A stretch of 64,000 nucleotides of DNA from Sphingobium cyanobacteriorum (GCF_030580935.1 NZ_JAUQOM010000001.1:372001-436000), one strand, 5' to 3'; counted from the first letter of the stretch, positions 18,519 through 29,124 are shown. The notes: a model not told the origin generated them from the sequence alone. Program-made: numbers and translations.

Positions 18519-20561
18519 ATGGCGACCAAGGCGAACAGCAAAAATGGCGGTGCGGGCGATGGTGAGGATAGCGGCGACGCCCCCCTGCTCGACCTGAACG
18601 AAGCCTCGGTCAAGAAACTGATCTCCCGCGCCAAGAAGCGCGGCTACATCACCGTCGACGAACTGAACGCCGCCCTGCCCGAAGATCAGATGTCCACCGA
18701 CCAGATCGAGGATATCATGTCGGCGCTCAACGAGATGGGCGTCAACATCGTCGAGAATGAGGAAGCCAGCGAGGACGGCGACGAACAGCGCGACGACAGC
18801 GACGACGATTCGGCCGACGAAGGTTCGGACGATGACGGTCCCAAGCTGGTCACGGAAAAGAAGAAGGAAACGGTCGATCGCACCGACGATCCCGTTCGCA
18901 TGTATCTGCGCGAAATGGGCGCGGTGGAACTGCTGTCGCGCGAAGGCGAAATCGCCATCGCCAAGCGGATCGAGGCCGGTCGCGACACCATGATCCTGGG
19001 CCTGTGCGAAAGCCCGACCACTTTCAACGCGATCATCGAATGGTCGACCGCGCTGAACAATGGCGAAATGCAACTGCGCGAGATTCTCGATCTTGACGCC
19101 ATGCTCTCCAAGGATCCTGCCCCGGAAAATCTGGAGGAAGGCGCGCAGGATGATGATGGCGAGATAAGCGAAAAAACGGCCGGTCCGAGCTTCAAGGAAG
19201 AAGAAGAGCCGGAGGAGGAATCCGCCGACAGCGACGAGGATGAGGATGGCGCCCCCCGCGCCCGCCGGGTCGAAGAGGAAGAGGAGGAGGACAACACCCT
19301 CTCCCTCGCCCAGATGGAAGAAACCCTCAAGCCGATGGCGCTTGAGAAATTCGCCACCATCACGGAGATTTTCCGTGCCTTCTCCAAGGCGCAGGAAGAG
19401 CGCATGGTCGCCATGGCGATCGGCGAGACGCTGAGCCAGAAGGCCGAGGATGATTATCAGGAATTGCGCGAAAGCCTGACGGCGCAGGTCGAAAGCGTCC
19501 AGTTCCATCAGCAGAAGATCGAATATCTGGTTGACCAGCTTTATGCCTATAACCGGCGCCTCACTGCGCTGGGCGGGCAGATGCTGCGCCTGGCCGAACG
19601 GCACAAGGTGCCGCGCAAGGATTTCCTCGACCGTTACGTCAACCATGAACTGGACGATGGCTGGCTCGAAAAGGTCGGCGGCCTGGACAAGAAATGGACC
19701 GCCTTCGTCGCGGCCGAAGGGCGTGCCGTCGATCGCATCCGCAACGAGGTTGGCGAAATCGCCCAGGCGACAGGCATGTCCTTGAGCGAATTCCGGCGCA
19801 TCGTGAACATGGTGCAGAAGGGCGAGCGCGAGGCGCGCATCGCCAAGAAGGAAATGGTCGAGGCGAACCTGCGCCTGGTCATCTCCATCGCCAAGAAATA
19901 TACCAACCGCGGCCTGCAATTCCTTGATCTTATTCAGGAAGGCAATATCGGCCTGATGAAGGCGGTGGATAAGTTCGAATATCGCCGCGGCTATAAATTC
20001 TCCACCTACGCGACCTGGTGGATCAGGCAGGCGATCACCCGCTCGATCGCGGATCAGGCGCGGACCATCCGTATTCCGGTCCATATGATCGAAACGATCA
20101 ACAAGCTGGTGCGCACCAGCCGCCAGTTCCTGCACGAGCAGGGCCGCGAACCGACCCCGGAGGAGATGGCCGAGCGCCTGTCGATGCCGCTGGAGAAGGT
20201 GCGCAAGGTGATGAAGATCGCCAAGGAGCCGATCTCCCTCGAAACGCCGATCGGCGACGAGGAGGACAGCCATCTGGGCGATTTCATCGAGGACAAGAAC
20301 GCGGTCATCCCGGTGGATGCGGCGATTCAGGCGAACCTCAAGGAAACCGTCACCCGTGTCCTTGCCAGCCTCACCCCGCGCGAGGAGCGGGTGCTGCGGA
20401 TGCGCTTTGGCATCGGCATGAACACCGATCATACGCTGGAGGAAGTGGGCCAGCAGTTCAGCGTGACGCGCGAGCGTATCCGCCAGATCGAGGCGAAGGC
20501 GCTGCGCAAGCTCAAGCACCCGTCGCGTTCGCGCAAGATGCGGTCCTTCCTCGACCAGTAA
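18519..20561 (+). CDS. rpoD: RNA polymerase primary sigma factor RpoD
   Basis: 680 residues, the housekeeping sigma factor. Region 1.1 is near the N-terminus ([24 protein letters not shown]), an acidic stretch follows, region 1.2 reads [23 protein letters not shown], a long acidic non-conserved region follows, then region 2 with [57 protein letters not shown] (given here as the conserved block), region 3, and region 4.2 ending [25 protein letters not shown]. Confidence 0.97.
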   Translation: MATKANSKNGGAGDGEDSGDAPLLDLNEASVKKLISRAKKRGYITVDELNAALPEDQMSTDQIEDIMSALNEMGVNIVENEEASEDGDEQRDDSDDDSADEGSDDDGPKLVTEKKKETVDRTDDPVRMYLREMGAVELLSREGEIAIAKRIEAGRDTMILGLCESPTTFNAIIEWSTALNNGEMQLREILDLDAMLSKDPAPENLEEGAQDDDGEISEKTAGPSFKEEEEPEEESADSDEDEDGAPRARRVEEEEEEDNTLSLAQMEETLKPMALEKFATITEIFRAFSKAQEERMVAMAIGETLSQKAEDDYQELRESLTAQVESVQFHQQKIEYLVDQLYAYNRRLTALGGQMLRLAERHKVPRKDFLDRYVNHELDDGWLEKVGGLDKKWTAFVAAEGRAVDRIRNEVGEIAQATGMSLSEFRRIVNMVQKGEREARIAKKEMVEANLRLVISIAKKYTNRGLQFLDLIQEGNIGLMKAVDKFEYRRGYKFSTYATWWIRQAITRSIADQARTIRIPVHMIETINKLVRTSRQFLHEQGREPTPEEMAERLSMPLEKVRKVMKIAKEPISLETPIGDEEDSHLGDFIEDKNAVIPVDAAIQANLKETVTRVLASLTPREERVLRMRFGIGMNTDHTLEEVGQQFSVTRERIRQIEAKALRKLKHPSRSRKMRSFLDQ

Positions 20562-20605
20562 AATTAAAATGGATTGGTAAAGATCTGTTAACCATCCTTG
20601 ACAGA

Positions 20606-20640
20606 AAAGGGCGGCTTCCACGGCTGCCCTTTCTGATTCT
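20606..20640 (+). terminator. Terminator after rpoD
   Basis: AAAGGGCGGC (20606-20615), 7-base loop, GCTGCCCTTT (20623-20632): 10 pairs with one G-T wobble, followed by CTGATTCT. It lies 45 bases after the rpoD stop. Confidence 0.75.
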
Positions 20641-20715
20641 GTAAACCCGACGTTTACTCGGCCTCCCTTATTGTGCCGCTTCGACCCCGCCCGCGGGGCA
20701 GCACAGGGGTCTGGA

Positions 20716-21396
20716 ATGAGCGAAGCGGCACCGCGATATCAATTTGGCGACATCGCCCGCATTCTTGAAGCGCTGGTCGCCGCCGATGGCACGGCGGCCC
20801 ATGCCTATGCCAATCGCGCCAGCACCGGCGTATCACGCGACGCCCTGCTCTCGCTCGCCGACCTGGCGGACGCGGCCTATTATCTGTGCATGTTGCATGG
20901 TCGCCATCCCGGCGTGATCGATCATGCCGCCACCCGTTCCGCCGATAATGCCGCGCGCCAATGGCTGATCGAGGCGGCCGATGGCTTTGCCCGCGAACGC
21001 GCCTATCTGACGCAAGTGACCGTCGCCGCCGGCCCGGCCCCCAGCACGGCGGGCCAGGCCGATTGCGAAACCGTCGTCAGCCAGCAACGCCATGCGCTCG
21101 ACATGCTTGCCCAGTCCGACCGGCGTGGTTGCGCCATGGGCGCGGCGATGGCGCTGGTGCTGGACTGGCGCGCCGTGCGCCATGTCCTCGACATGGCGGC
21201 ACTGCGCGCCGGGATCGAACCGCATGGCTGCGCCCTGCCGGACCGTGCCACGACGCTGGATGTCGCCCGCGCCATCGGCGGCGACGACGGCATCGACCGC
21301 GCCATCCAGTTCGGCGCGCGCCAGTTGCTGAACCAGCATCGTGGCCTGTGGGATCTGCTGGCCGCACGCGCCGACCTGCGCGCGCGCCAGGGCTGA
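20716..21396 (+). CDS. Hypothetical alpha-helical protein
   Basis: 226 residues, start ATG at 20716 (MSEAAPRYQFGDIARILEALV). No family recognised with confidence. The sequence is all-helical looking, with LADLADAAYYLCMLHGRHPGVIDHAA, FARERAYLTQVTVAAGP, and GIDRAIQFGARQLLNQHRGLWDLLAAR near the end, loosely like ferritin-like helical bundles but without a clear EXXH pair. There is no signal peptide. It stands alone between the rpoD terminator and the MoxR gene, about 76 bases upstream of the latter, and may be co-transcribed with it. Confidence 0.7.
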   Translation: MSEAAPRYQFGDIARILEALVAADGTAAHAYANRASTGVSRDALLSLADLADAAYYLCMLHGRHPGVIDHAATRSADNAARQWLIEAADGFARERAYLTQVTVAAGPAPSTAGQADCETVVSQQRHALDMLAQSDRRGCAMGAAMALVLDWRAVRHVLDMAALRAGIEPHGCALPDRATTLDVARAIGGDDGIDRAIQFGARQLLNQHRGLWDLLAARADLRARQG

Positions 21397-21472
21397 TCGC
21401 CCCTTTCCCGATTGCGTCCCTGCATGACATTGCCTAGTCCGGTTGTCATCGGCAACGGGATGGAACAGCAGG

Positions 21473-22318
21473 ATGCGCTTTGAAGGCACGCAGGATTATG
21501 TCGCCACCGATGATCTGAAGGTCGCGGTCAACGCCGCAGTGCTGCTGCGCCGCCCGCTGCTGGTAAAGGGCGAACCGGGCACCGGCAAGACCGTGCTGGC
21601 GCAGGAAATCGCCAAGGCCCTCAACGCGCCATTGATCGAATGGAACGTCAAGTCGACGACCAAGGCACATCAGGGCCTGTATGAATATGACGCCGTTGCC
21701 CGCCTGCGCGACGGCCAGTTGGGCGACGCGCGCGTCCACGACATTTCCAACTATATTCGCAAGGGCAAGCTGTGGGAGGCGTTCACCTCGCCCCGCCTGC
21801 CCGTCCTGCTGATCGACGAAATCGACAAGGCCGACATCGAATTTCCCAACGACCTGTTGCAGGAACTCGATCGCATGGCCTTCCACGTCTATGAAACGGG
21901 GGAAACGATCGCGGCGGCCGAACGTCCGGTGGTGATCATCACGTCGAATAATGAAAAGGAATTGCCCGACGCATTCCTGCGCCGCTGCTTCTTCCACTAT
22001 ATCAAATTCCCCGACCGCGACACGATGCAGGCGATCGTCGATGTGCATTTCCCCGGCATCCAGAAAATCCTCGTCGCGCGGGCGATGGATATTTTCTACG
22101 AAATCCGCGACGTGCCCGGCCTCAAGAAAAAGCCCAGCACCAGCGAACTGCTGGACTGGCTGAAACTGCTGCTGAACGAGGATATGCCGCTCGACATACT
22201 CCAGAACAGTGACCCGACCAAGGCGATCCCGCCTCTGCACGGCGCCTTGCTCAAGAATGAGCAGGATATCATGATGTTCGAACGCCTCGCCTTCATGGCG
22301 CGACGGCAGGGCCGCTGA
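21473..22318 (+). CDS. MoxR-type AAA+ ATPase
   Basis: 281 residues. Walker A GEPGTGKT (residues 33-40), Walker B LPVLLIDEIDKAD, sensor region VVIITSNNEKELPDAFLRRCFFHYIKFPD with the Arg finger, and an N-terminal FEGTQDYVATDDLKVAVNAAVLL. This is the MoxR/CoxD-like subgroup that works with VWA partner proteins to insert metal or remodel complexes. A CoxE-like VWA gene lies about 3.1 kb downstream (25446) rather than adjacent. The start ATG at 21473 fits the family N-terminus. The GFA gene follows after three bases. Confidence 0.92.
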   Translation: MRFEGTQDYVATDDLKVAVNAAVLLRRPLLVKGEPGTGKTVLAQEIAKALNAPLIEWNVKSTTKAHQGLYEYDAVARLRDGQLGDARVHDISNYIRKGKLWEAFTSPRLPVLLIDEIDKADIEFPNDLLQELDRMAFHVYETGETIAAAERPVVIITSNNEKELPDAFLRRCFFHYIKFPDRDTMQAIVDVHFPGIQKILVARAMDIFYEIRDVPGLKKKPSTSELLDWLKLLLNEDMPLDILQNSDPTKAIPPLHGALLKNEQDIMMFERLAFMARRQGR

Positions 22319-22321
22319 TCC

Positions 22322-22729
22322 ATGGCGCATCAGGCCGGTTGCCTTTGCCGTCAGGTCCGCATCGTCATCGATGCCGAACCGATGGGCGCACGCCAATGCT
22401 GGTGCCGCCTGTGCCAGTATCTGAGCGGCGGAGCAGGCACCGTCAATATCCTGTTCCCCAGCAATGCCGTCCATATATCGGGCGAAATTCGCTGGCACGG
22501 CAGCGTGGCCGACAGCGGCAATGCGATGCAAAGAGGCTTTTGCCCGACCTGTGGCACACCGCTGCTCAGCAAGGCGGACATACGCCCCCATCTGATGATC
22601 GTGCGCGCCGGCACTCTGGACGATCCATCGCTGATCGGCCCGCAAATGCAGATATGGACGCAGGAAGCGCCGGACTGGGCGCATCTCGACCCGTCCGTGC
22701 CCCATCATCCCGCGCAAAACCCGCAATAA
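22322..22729 (+). CDS. GFA family (CENP-V/GFA domain) zinc protein
   Basis: 135 residues with the Cys pattern of the glutathione-dependent formaldehyde-activating fold: GCLCRQVRI near the N-terminus, CWCRLCQ, and GFCPTCGTPL in the middle, enough to bind two zinc ions. Members with proven enzymatic activity are few, so a formaldehyde role should not be assumed. It starts three bases after the MoxR stop, so the two are translationally close. Confidence 0.88.
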   Translation: MAHQAGCLCRQVRIVIDAEPMGARQCWCRLCQYLSGGAGTVNILFPSNAVHISGEIRWHGSVADSGNAMQRGFCPTCGTPLLSKADIRPHLMIVRAGTLDDPSLIGPQMQIWTQEAPDWAHLDPSVPHHPAQNPQ

Positions 22730-22825
22730 AGCGCGATTAATGGCTTGCGCAGGGTGGTTTAACCTGTAGCCTTCCCTCCATGGTTCAGGGCCGCGTCAAG
22801 ACGGTCTGATCTGGAGAGGAATGCC

Positions 22826-23857
22826 ATGCACAAGTGCGCGCTATTCCTGGTTTCCGCGATTATGTCCCTGACTGCGCCTGCATTGGCCCAGGCAGCCGCC
22901 GAAGCCTGGACACCGACCCAAAGCGCCATCCGCGCCGATGCGGCCGGTATCGCCCTGCCCCAGACGATCGCCGGCCTGTCGCTCAGCAAGAGCGGCGAAG
23001 CTTCCCATGGTGGCCGGGCGGTTGATAATTATGCCCAATATCTCTCTCAGGATGGCACCATTCAGGCGACGCTCTACGTCTATATGCCAACCTATGCCGA
23101 TGCCGCGCTGGCCGCCTATATGACCGACAAGGCGGTGATGGAACGGTTCGGCGCGCAAACCCGCCGCACCGCCTATGCCAGCGCGCCGGTTGCCGGCCGG
23201 CCCGGCCGCGCGATCCGTGCCGTCTATGATCACGCCGCCGATGGCGCACTGACGACAGCCGCGGGCTTCGTCCATGCCGGACGCTGGATCGTCAAGATCC
23301 GCATTACCGGCCCGGCCGAACGGCGCGCCGCGGTGCTCGCCGGCCTGGACGGGATGCTCGACGGCCTGACCGTGGACGACCCCACCAGCCTCCACGCCAC
23401 CGCCCCGGCCCGCTTCGCCGCCTGCCCGGCACAGGATGCAAGCGATGCCCGCCTTGCCCCCGTCAGCGATAGCGAAGAGGCGATGCCGCAGGAGGTTCGC
23501 ATCCCGCGCGACGGCAAGGACGCGCTCTGCATCCGTGGCGCCGTGACCACCGCCGATGGCCGCTATGACATGCTGCAACAGGCCGGGCGCAACGATGGTG
23601 CGATCATCGTGCCGGTCGACGACAGCGGCACCGTGCTGGCCTTCGATCCGGCGACGGGCGGCGCAGGCTACAAGCTGTCGATCCACATGGTCGGCCAGAC
23701 CGACCTGTACGGCGTCTATGACAAGGTGCCCAGTCCTGGCCAGATCGCCGCGATCCTGGATGGCAAGGACAGCCAGACCATCAAGGCCAAGGCCGTGGCC
23801 ACCTATGCCGCCAATGGCGATGTGACGGTCAGCCGGCTGTCGTCTGCGGAGCGTTGA
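22826..23857 (+). CDS. Hypothetical secreted protein
   Basis: 343 residues with a clear signal peptide (MHKCALFLVSAIMSLTAPALAQA, cut after ALAQA). The mature part contains AGLSLSKSGEASHGGRAVDNYAQYLSQDG and a segment resembling surface or periplasmic strands (ATLYVYMPTYADAALAAYM). No family recognised. Cys residues in FAACPAQD and ALCIRG might form a disulfide. A good ribosome site GGAGAGGAATG precedes the ATG. A hairpin at 23879-23919 separates it from the convergent chemoreceptor gene. Confidence 0.75.
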   Translation: MHKCALFLVSAIMSLTAPALAQAAAEAWTPTQSAIRADAAGIALPQTIAGLSLSKSGEASHGGRAVDNYAQYLSQDGTIQATLYVYMPTYADAALAAYMTDKAVMERFGAQTRRTAYASAPVAGRPGRAIRAVYDHAADGALTTAAGFVHAGRWIVKIRITGPAERRAAVLAGLDGMLDGLTVDDPTSLHATAPARFAACPAQDASDARLAPVSDSEEAMPQEVRIPRDGKDALCIRGAVTTADGRYDMLQQAGRNDGAIIVPVDDSGTVLAFDPATGGAGYKLSIHMVGQTDLYGVYDKVPSPGQIAAILDGKDSQTIKAKAVATYAANGDVTVSRLSSAER

Positions 23858-23878
23858 AAGCAAATCCTGTCGACCAGG

Positions 23879-23919
23879 CCCACCGTGCCCCTGAAAAGAT
23901 GGGCGCGTGATCCGGTGGG
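23879..23919. terminator. Hairpin between convergent genes
   Basis: CCCACCG (23879-23885) pairs with CGGTGGG (23913-23919); an inner GCCC/GGGC stem narrows the loop. It lies between the stop at 23857 and the convergent stop at 23936. No strong T-run. Confidence 0.5.
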
Positions 23920-23935
23920 GGTCAGGCCGCCCGGC

Positions 23936-25363
23936 TCAAATCAGATAACCCACCTCATACAGGCCCCATTTCCGGCCACCGAACATCAGTGGCACGAACA
24001 CGCTGCGCAGCGCGCGATAGCGCCCTTCGCCCAGATCCTGGCGATAGGTGAACAGGAAGAAATCGCCTTCCCCATCCAGCGCCCGCCGGGTCTGGCTGTC
24101 CATGAAGATTTGCCGGTTACGGGCATGCTCCATGTTCCAGGCGCGCATCCCCGGCCGCTGCGGCTGGCTGCGGTTGCTGATATGGGTGGGCAGATATCCA
24201 TTCATGTCGACCAGGCAACAGCCCACGATCGCGCTGTCCTGCGCCGTATGCCGGTCCAGCAGGGGGCGGAGCAGCGCATCGGCGAAACGGGTGAAGCCGT
24301 TGAGATATTGGGCCGGCTCCGATCCTTCGATCAATCGATAATCGGTGTCGAACACCTCGCCCAGGCTGATCTCCCCCGCCCTGACCGCCCGTTCGATGAG
24401 TGTGCTCACTTCCTCCGCCCCGTCCTCCGCCAGCGCGATATAGCGGCTGTTGCGCGTTTTCTGCGGACCATGGGCAGCGGTGTTGAGCATGGCGTTGGCC
24501 ATAGCCTCCAGCGATTCCAGTTGCTCGCGTGCGACATCGACCCGTGCCGCGCTCTCGCTCGCCGATCGGCTGAAGCAGGCCAGCCCCTGACGGAGCGCCA
24601 CGACATCGCCATCGGCCGCATCGGTGCAGGCAACGATCGCGTCGGATCGCTCGCCAAACTGGCTGACCAGCGACGCGATCTCCGCCATGGTCAGGCGCAG
24701 TCGGTCGATATGGGTGCCGACTTCCCGCCCCCGCACGATATTGGCCTCAACCCCGCCGATCAGCCGTCGTGCGTCGCGATCCAACTGGCCCAGCTTGTCG
24801 CCAACCGAAGCAGAGGACTCGCCCGCCTGCGCCGCCAGCCGGCGGATTTCATCGGCCACCACCGCAAAGCCCTGCGTCGCCGCGCCCCCGCGCGCCGCCT
24901 CGATCGCGGCATTGACCCCCAGCAGGCGTGTCTGGCGTGCGATCGCGCCCAATTCCTCGCTGATGTCGCCCACCGCTTCAATCACGGCCAGGAACTGGCG
25001 CAAATGGCCTTCCAGCCCGGTGACATGTTCGACCAGCCCGGCCACTTCACCCAGCGACAGGCCAATCACATCATGACCATCGGCGATGATGCGCCCGGCG
25101 CGGCGCGCGGTCAGGCTCAGTTCCTGTGCCGCGGCGACGCTTTCGCCCTGTCGCGCGGCCACAGTTTCCATATTCGCCTGAAGCCCGCCCAGGCGCGCCG
25201 AATCGTTCTGAATGCGGCCGTTCAGCTCGCTCAGAAACCCCGCCGTTTCGCTGCACTGCAATGCGATGTCGCCGGATCGTTCCCCCAGATCGGCCAACAA
25301 GTCCCTGTTTTCCAAGCGTACCCCGCAAAATCCAAGATGACAGGATAGTGACGGATTAACCAT
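23936..25363 (-). CDS. Soluble methyl-accepting chemotaxis protein with C-terminal sensory domain
   Basis: About 475 residues with no transmembrane helix. The signalling hairpin is in the N-terminal half: EELGAIARQTRLLGVNAAIEAARGG and GFAVVADEIRRLAAQAGESS, the conserved tip of MCPs. The C-terminal part (FDTDYRLIEGSEPAQYLNGF, VDMNGYLPTH, NRQIFMDSQTRRAL, YRQDLGEGRYRALRSVFVPL, GRKWGLYEVGY) resembles the Cache-like domain found at the C-terminus of some cytoplasmic receptors. The order is inverted relative to ordinary membrane MCPs. No cheA/cheW is nearby. Start taken as the ATG at 25363; its ribosome site is weak. Confidence 0.85.
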   Translation of the reverse strand: MVNPSLSCHLGFCGVRLENRDLLADLGERSGDIALQCSETAGFLSELNGRIQNDSARLGGLQANMETVAARQGESVAAAQELSLTARRAGRIIADGHDVIGLSLGEVAGLVEHVTGLEGHLRQFLAVIEAVGDISEELGAIARQTRLLGVNAAIEAARGGAATQGFAVVADEIRRLAAQAGESSASVGDKLGQLDRDARRLIGGVEANIVRGREVGTHIDRLRLTMAEIASLVSQFGERSDAIVACTDAADGDVVALRQGLACFSRSASESAARVDVAREQLESLEAMANAMLNTAAHGPQKTRNSRYIALAEDGAEEVSTLIERAVRAGEISLGEVFDTDYRLIEGSEPAQYLNGFTRFADALLRPLLDRHTAQDSAIVGCCLVDMNGYLPTHISNRSQPQRPGMRAWNMEHARNRQIFMDSQTRRALDGEGDFFLFTYRQDLGEGRYRALRSVFVPLMFGGRKWGLYEVGYLI

Positions 25364-25445
25364 GCGGTGCAACACTTAATATTCGGACAATGGGAAGCTG
25401 CCGCGCCACTTGCATCCGCGCGCAGGCTGCCCGACAAGCGGAACC

Positions 25446-26621
25446 ATGCTGCTCAACTTTCTCGATGCGCTCCGCGCCGCCGGCATCAACGCCAGCATCA
25501 AGGAACATCTGCTGCTGCTCGAAGCGCTCGACCGCGATGTCATCGCCCGGCGGCCGGAGGATTTCTATTATCTTGCCCGCGCCACCTATGTGAAGGATGA
25601 AGGGCTGATCGATCGTTTCGACCAGGTGTTCGCCAGGGTTTTCAAGGGGCTGATCGATCAGGAAGGGCTGGAAGCGGACATTCCCGAAGAATGGCTGCGC
25701 CTCGTCGCCGAAAAATATCTCAGCGCCGAGGAGATGGAAAAGATCCGGTCCCTTGGTGACTGGGACGAGATCATGAAAACGCTGAAAGAGCGGCTGGAGG
25801 AGCAGAAGGAACGGCATCAGGGCGGCAATAAATGGATCGGCACCGGCGGCACCTCCCCCTTCGGCAATGGCGGCTATAACCCGGAAGGCGTGCGGATCGG
25901 CGGCCAGTCCCGGCACAAGCGCGCTATCAAGGTCTGGGAAAAGCGCGAATTTGCCAATCTCGACAGCACGAAACAACTGGGCACCCGCAATATCAAGGTC
26001 GCGTTGCGCCGCCTGCGCCGGTTCGCACGGGAAGGCGCGGCGGACGAACTCGACCTTGCTGAAACCATCCGCGGCACCGCGCGGCAGGGCTGGCTCGACA
26101 TCAGGATGCGGCCTGAACGGCATAATGCGGTCAAACTGCTGCTGTTCCTCGATGTTGGCGGATCGATGGACCCGTTCATCACGCTTTGCGAAGAGCTTTT
26201 CTCCGCCGCGACCGGCGAATTCAAGAACATGGAATTCTACTATTTCCACAATTGCCTGTATGAAGGCGTGTGGAAGGACAATCGCCGCCGCTTTGCCGAG
26301 CGTATTCCGACCTGGGACATCCTCCACAAATATGGCCATGACTATAAGGTGATCTTCGTCGGCGATGCGGCGATGAGTCCGTATGAAATCAGCCATCCGG
26401 GCGGTTCGGTCGAACATATGAATGACGAAGCCGGCGCGGTCTGGCTCCAGCGCGTCACCCATACCTATCCTGCCTGCGTCTGGCTCAATCCGGCGGCGCA
26501 GACCCATTGGAACTACAGCCATTCCACGCAGATGATCCGCGAACTGATGACCGATCGCATGTATCCGCTGACGATCGAGGGCATCGACGCGGCGATGCGC
26601 GAATTGACGCGCAAGCGGTAA
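25446..26621 (+). CDS. CoxE-like VWA domain protein
   Basis: 391 residues. The N-terminal helical part (MLLNFLDALRAAGINASIKEHLLLLEALD) and the C-terminal VWA fold with the MIDAS-like motif FLDVGGSMDPF are typical of the CoxE/YeaQ-like partners of MoxR ATPases. A Gly-rich stretch (KWIGTGGTSPFGNGGYNPEG) is in the middle, and HPGGSVEHMNDEAGAVWL and THWNYSHSTQMIRELM are near the end. The ATG at 25446 fits the family start. The likely ATPase partner is the MoxR gene at 21473. The chemoreceptor gene between them is on the other strand. Confidence 0.88.
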   Translation: MLLNFLDALRAAGINASIKEHLLLLEALDRDVIARRPEDFYYLARATYVKDEGLIDRFDQVFARVFKGLIDQEGLEADIPEEWLRLVAEKYLSAEEMEKIRSLGDWDEIMKTLKERLEEQKERHQGGNKWIGTGGTSPFGNGGYNPEGVRIGGQSRHKRAIKVWEKREFANLDSTKQLGTRNIKVALRRLRRFAREGAADELDLAETIRGTARQGWLDIRMRPERHNAVKLLLFLDVGGSMDPFITLCEELFSAATGEFKNMEFYYFHNCLYEGVWKDNRRRFAERIPTWDILHKYGHDYKVIFVGDAAMSPYEISHPGGSVEHMNDEAGAVWLQRVTHTYPACVWLNPAAQTHWNYSHSTQMIRELMTDRMYPLTIEGIDAAMRELTRKR

Positions 26622-26768
26622 GTCCTTCTTTCAGGATCGCCATGCCGCGCGCAATCCGGGATGATTGGACAGACAGGCCGCCTTTCCCCTGCCGCTGACG
26701 CAGGAGGCAGGCCGGACGATGCCGGACCGCCTTACCGTCACGGGCAAGTCCGCAAGGCGTGCCCCCTC
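26622..26768. other. Intergenic region between convergent CoxE-like gene and anmK
   Basis: 147 bases, no gene seen. It contains small G+C-rich inverted repeats (for example CCTGCC/GGCAGG near 26690-26715) that could act as terminators, but none has a clear T-run. Confidence 0.4.
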
Positions 26769-27854
26769 TTACGCCTGAAACAGCACTCCGCCCGTCATCG
26801 CTTGCGGCACGCCGGTCGTCCCCGGAAAGCTGATCGGCAGGCCGGCCAGATGACGCACGGCCATATAGGCGAAACCCTGCGCCTCCAGCGCGTCGCCATT
26901 CCATCCCAGTGCATCGACACTCAGCACCGCCGCCCCGGTGCGCGCGGCCAGCATCGCCATCAGCGTGGCATTATGCCGTCCCCCTCCCGCGACATGGATG
27001 GTCGCCGGCCGCTCCGGCAGATGATCGACACCCCGCGCCACCGCCGCCGCGGTGAAGGCGGTCAGCGTCGCCGCACCATCCTCCAATGCCAGCCCCCGCA
27101 CCGCGTCGATGCCGAACTGCTCGCGATCGATGCTCTTGGGCGGCGGCGTGTCGAACCAGGGATCGGCCATCATCACCGCCAGCCGGTCCGCATCGATCGT
27201 CCCGCTTGCGGCGCAAGCCCCGCCGGCGTCATAGGCGGCATCGCCCTGCGTCTGCATCCAGTTGTCGATCAGCCCGCTCGCCATCCCGGTGTCGAACGCG
27301 ATCAAAGTCCCGTCTGACCCGATGAAAGTGATATTGGCCACGCCCCCCAGATTGAGGACCACCGCCGGTTTTCCCAGACCTGCGGCCAGCGCCCGGTGAT
27401 AGACGGGCAATAGCGGCGCGCCCTGCCCGCCGGCCGCAACGTCCGCGCTGCGCAGGTCGCCGACGACGGGAACCCCGAACGCCCCGGCCAGCGCCGCCCC
27501 ATCGCCAATCTGCCAGGTCCAGCCCCGTTCCGGCCGATGCGCGACGGTATGCCCGTGAAAGCCGATCACGCCGATATCCTGCGCGATATACCCGCTGCGC
27601 CCCAGCAGGTCGGCGACCGCCTGCACATGGCGCTGTGTCAACTCCGCCTCGACCGACGCGACCAGCGGCTCGAAGCCCGGCTTCTCCATCGCCATCGCCC
27701 GCAAACATGCTTCGGCCAGCCGCAGGCGAAAGCCGTCATCATAGGCCATGGCGTGAAATTCGACCGCCTGGCTATGCCCCTCGCCATCCGTTTCGATCAG
27801 CGCCGCGTCGATCCCGTCGCGCGACGTGCCGGACATCAGGCCGATTGCCAACAT
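26769..27854 (-). CDS. anmK: Anhydro-N-acetylmuramic acid kinase
   Basis: 361 residues. It phosphorylates and opens 1,6-anhydro-MurNAc released during cell-wall turnover, giving MurNAc-6-phosphate. Motifs: [21 protein letters not shown] at the N-terminus, [52 protein letters not shown], and [15 protein letters not shown]. The start ATG at 27854 is chosen because [11 protein letters not shown] is the family N-terminus; GGAG is ten bases upstream. It is divergent from tyrS with only 55 bases between start codons. Confidence 0.96.
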   Translation of the reverse strand: MLAIGLMSGTSRDGIDAALIETDGEGHSQAVEFHAMAYDDGFRLRLAEACLRAMAMEKPGFEPLVASVEAELTQRHVQAVADLLGRSGYIAQDIGVIGFHGHTVAHRPERGWTWQIGDGAALAGAFGVPVVGDLRSADVAAGGQGAPLLPVYHRALAAGLGKPAVVLNLGGVANITFIGSDGTLIAFDTGMASGLIDNWMQTQGDAAYDAGGACAASGTIDADRLAVMMADPWFDTPPPKSIDREQFGIDAVRGLALEDGAATLTAFTAAAVARGVDHLPERPATIHVAGGGRHNATLMAMLAARTGAAVLSVDALGWNGDALEAQGFAYMAVRHLAGLPISFPGTTGVPQAMTGGVLFQA

Positions 27855-27909
27855 GATCGAAAACTCCGCCTCTTTTACAGTCGCCACCGCAATGCTACAG
27901 GCGCGCGCC

Positions 27910-29124
27910 ATGAGCAACTATCAGTCCGATCTTCTCCGCCTGCTCGACACGCGCGGTTATATCCACCAATTGACCGACGCGCAGGGCCTCGACGCCCTCG
28001 CCGCGCGCCAGGTGGTGCCGGGCTATATCGGCTTTGATCCGACCGCGCCGTCGCTCCATGTCGGACATCTCGTGTCGATCATGATGCTGCGCCAGTTGCA
28101 GAAGGCGGGGCACAAGCCCATCGTGCTGATGGGCGGCGGCACCGGCAAGATCGGCGACCCCAGTTTCAAGGACGAAGCGCGCAAGCTGCTGACGAACGAA
28201 CTGATTGCGGAGAATGTCGCCAGCATCAAGCGCGTGTTCGAACGCTTCCTGACCTTCGGCGATGGCCCCAGCGACGCGATCATGCTCGACAATGCCGAAT
28301 GGCTCGACAAGTTGGAATATATCCCCTTCCTGCGCGACATCGGCCAGCATTTCTCGGTCAACCGGATGCTGAGCTTCGATTCGGTGAAGCTGCGCCTCGA
28401 CCGTGAGCAGTCATTGAGCTTCCTCGAATTCAATTACATGATCCTCCAGGCCTATGATTTTCTGGAGCTGTCGCGCCGCAGCGCCTGCCGCCTGCAAATG
28501 GGCGGTTCCGACCAGTGGGGCAATATCGTCAACGGCGTCGAACTCGCGCGCCGGGTCGACGGCACGCAGGTCTTCGGCCTGACCACGCCGCTGCTGACCA
28601 ACGCGGATGGCACGAAGATGGGCAAGACCGTGGGCGGCGCTGTGTGGCTGAACGAGGATCAGTTGTCGCATTACGACTATTGGCAATTCTGGCGGAACAC
28701 CGCCGACGCCGACGTCGCCAACCGCCTGCGCCTGTTCACCGACCTGCCGATGGACGAAGTGAACCGTCTTGCCGCATTGGAAGGCGCGGAGATCAACGAG
28801 GCGAAGAAAATCCTTGCCAATGAGGCGACCGCGCTCTGCCGTGGGCTGGAGGCAGCGACGGCCTCGGCCGAAACCGCGCGGCGCACCTTCGAGGAAGGCG
28901 CATCGGACGCCAACCTGCCAACCGTCCCCCTGGGCGAGGGCCTCACCGTCGTGCAAGCCACCACCGCCCTTGGCTTCGCCACCTCCAACAAGGAAGTGCG
29001 GCGCAAGCTGGGCGAAGGCGCCATCCGGGTGAACGGGCAGGTCGTCACCGACCCTGCGGTCACGCTCCAGCCCGGCGACAAGCTGAGCTTCGGCGGGAAG
29101 AAACACGGCCTGGTCGTCGCCTGA
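27910..29124 (+). CDS. tyrS: Tyrosyl-tRNA synthetase
   Basis: 404 residues, class Ic aminoacyl-tRNA synthetase. HIGH-type motif HVGHL in [21 protein letters not shown], tyrosine-pocket sequence [19 protein letters not shown], the KMSKS equivalent KMGKT, and a C-terminal S4 RNA-binding domain ([21 protein letters not shown]). The ATG at 27910 starts [23 protein letters not shown]. Normal length. Confidence 0.97.
   Translation: MSNYQSDLLRLLDTRGYIHQLTDAQGLDALAARQVVPGYIGFDPTAPSLHVGHLVSIMMLRQLQKAGHKPIVLMGGGTGKIGDPSFKDEARKLLTNELIAENVASIKRVFERFLTFGDGPSDAIMLDNAEWLDKLEYIPFLRDIGQHFSVNRMLSFDSVKLRLDREQSLSFLEFNYMILQAYDFLELSRRSACRLQMGGSDQWGNIVNGVELARRVDGTQVFGLTTPLLTNADGTKMGKTVGGAVWLNEDQLSHYDYWQFWRNTADADVANRLRLFTDLPMDEVNRLAALEGAEINEAKKILANEATALCRGLEAATASAETARRTFEEGASDANLPTVPLGEGLTVVQATTALGFATSNKEVRRKLGEGAIRVNGQVVTDPAVTLQPGDKLSFGGKKHGLVVA

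Noticed and set aside
20598..20626. TTGACA after rpoD as a promoter for the next gene
   Set aside because: No -10 at proper spacing and it lies inside the terminator stem region.
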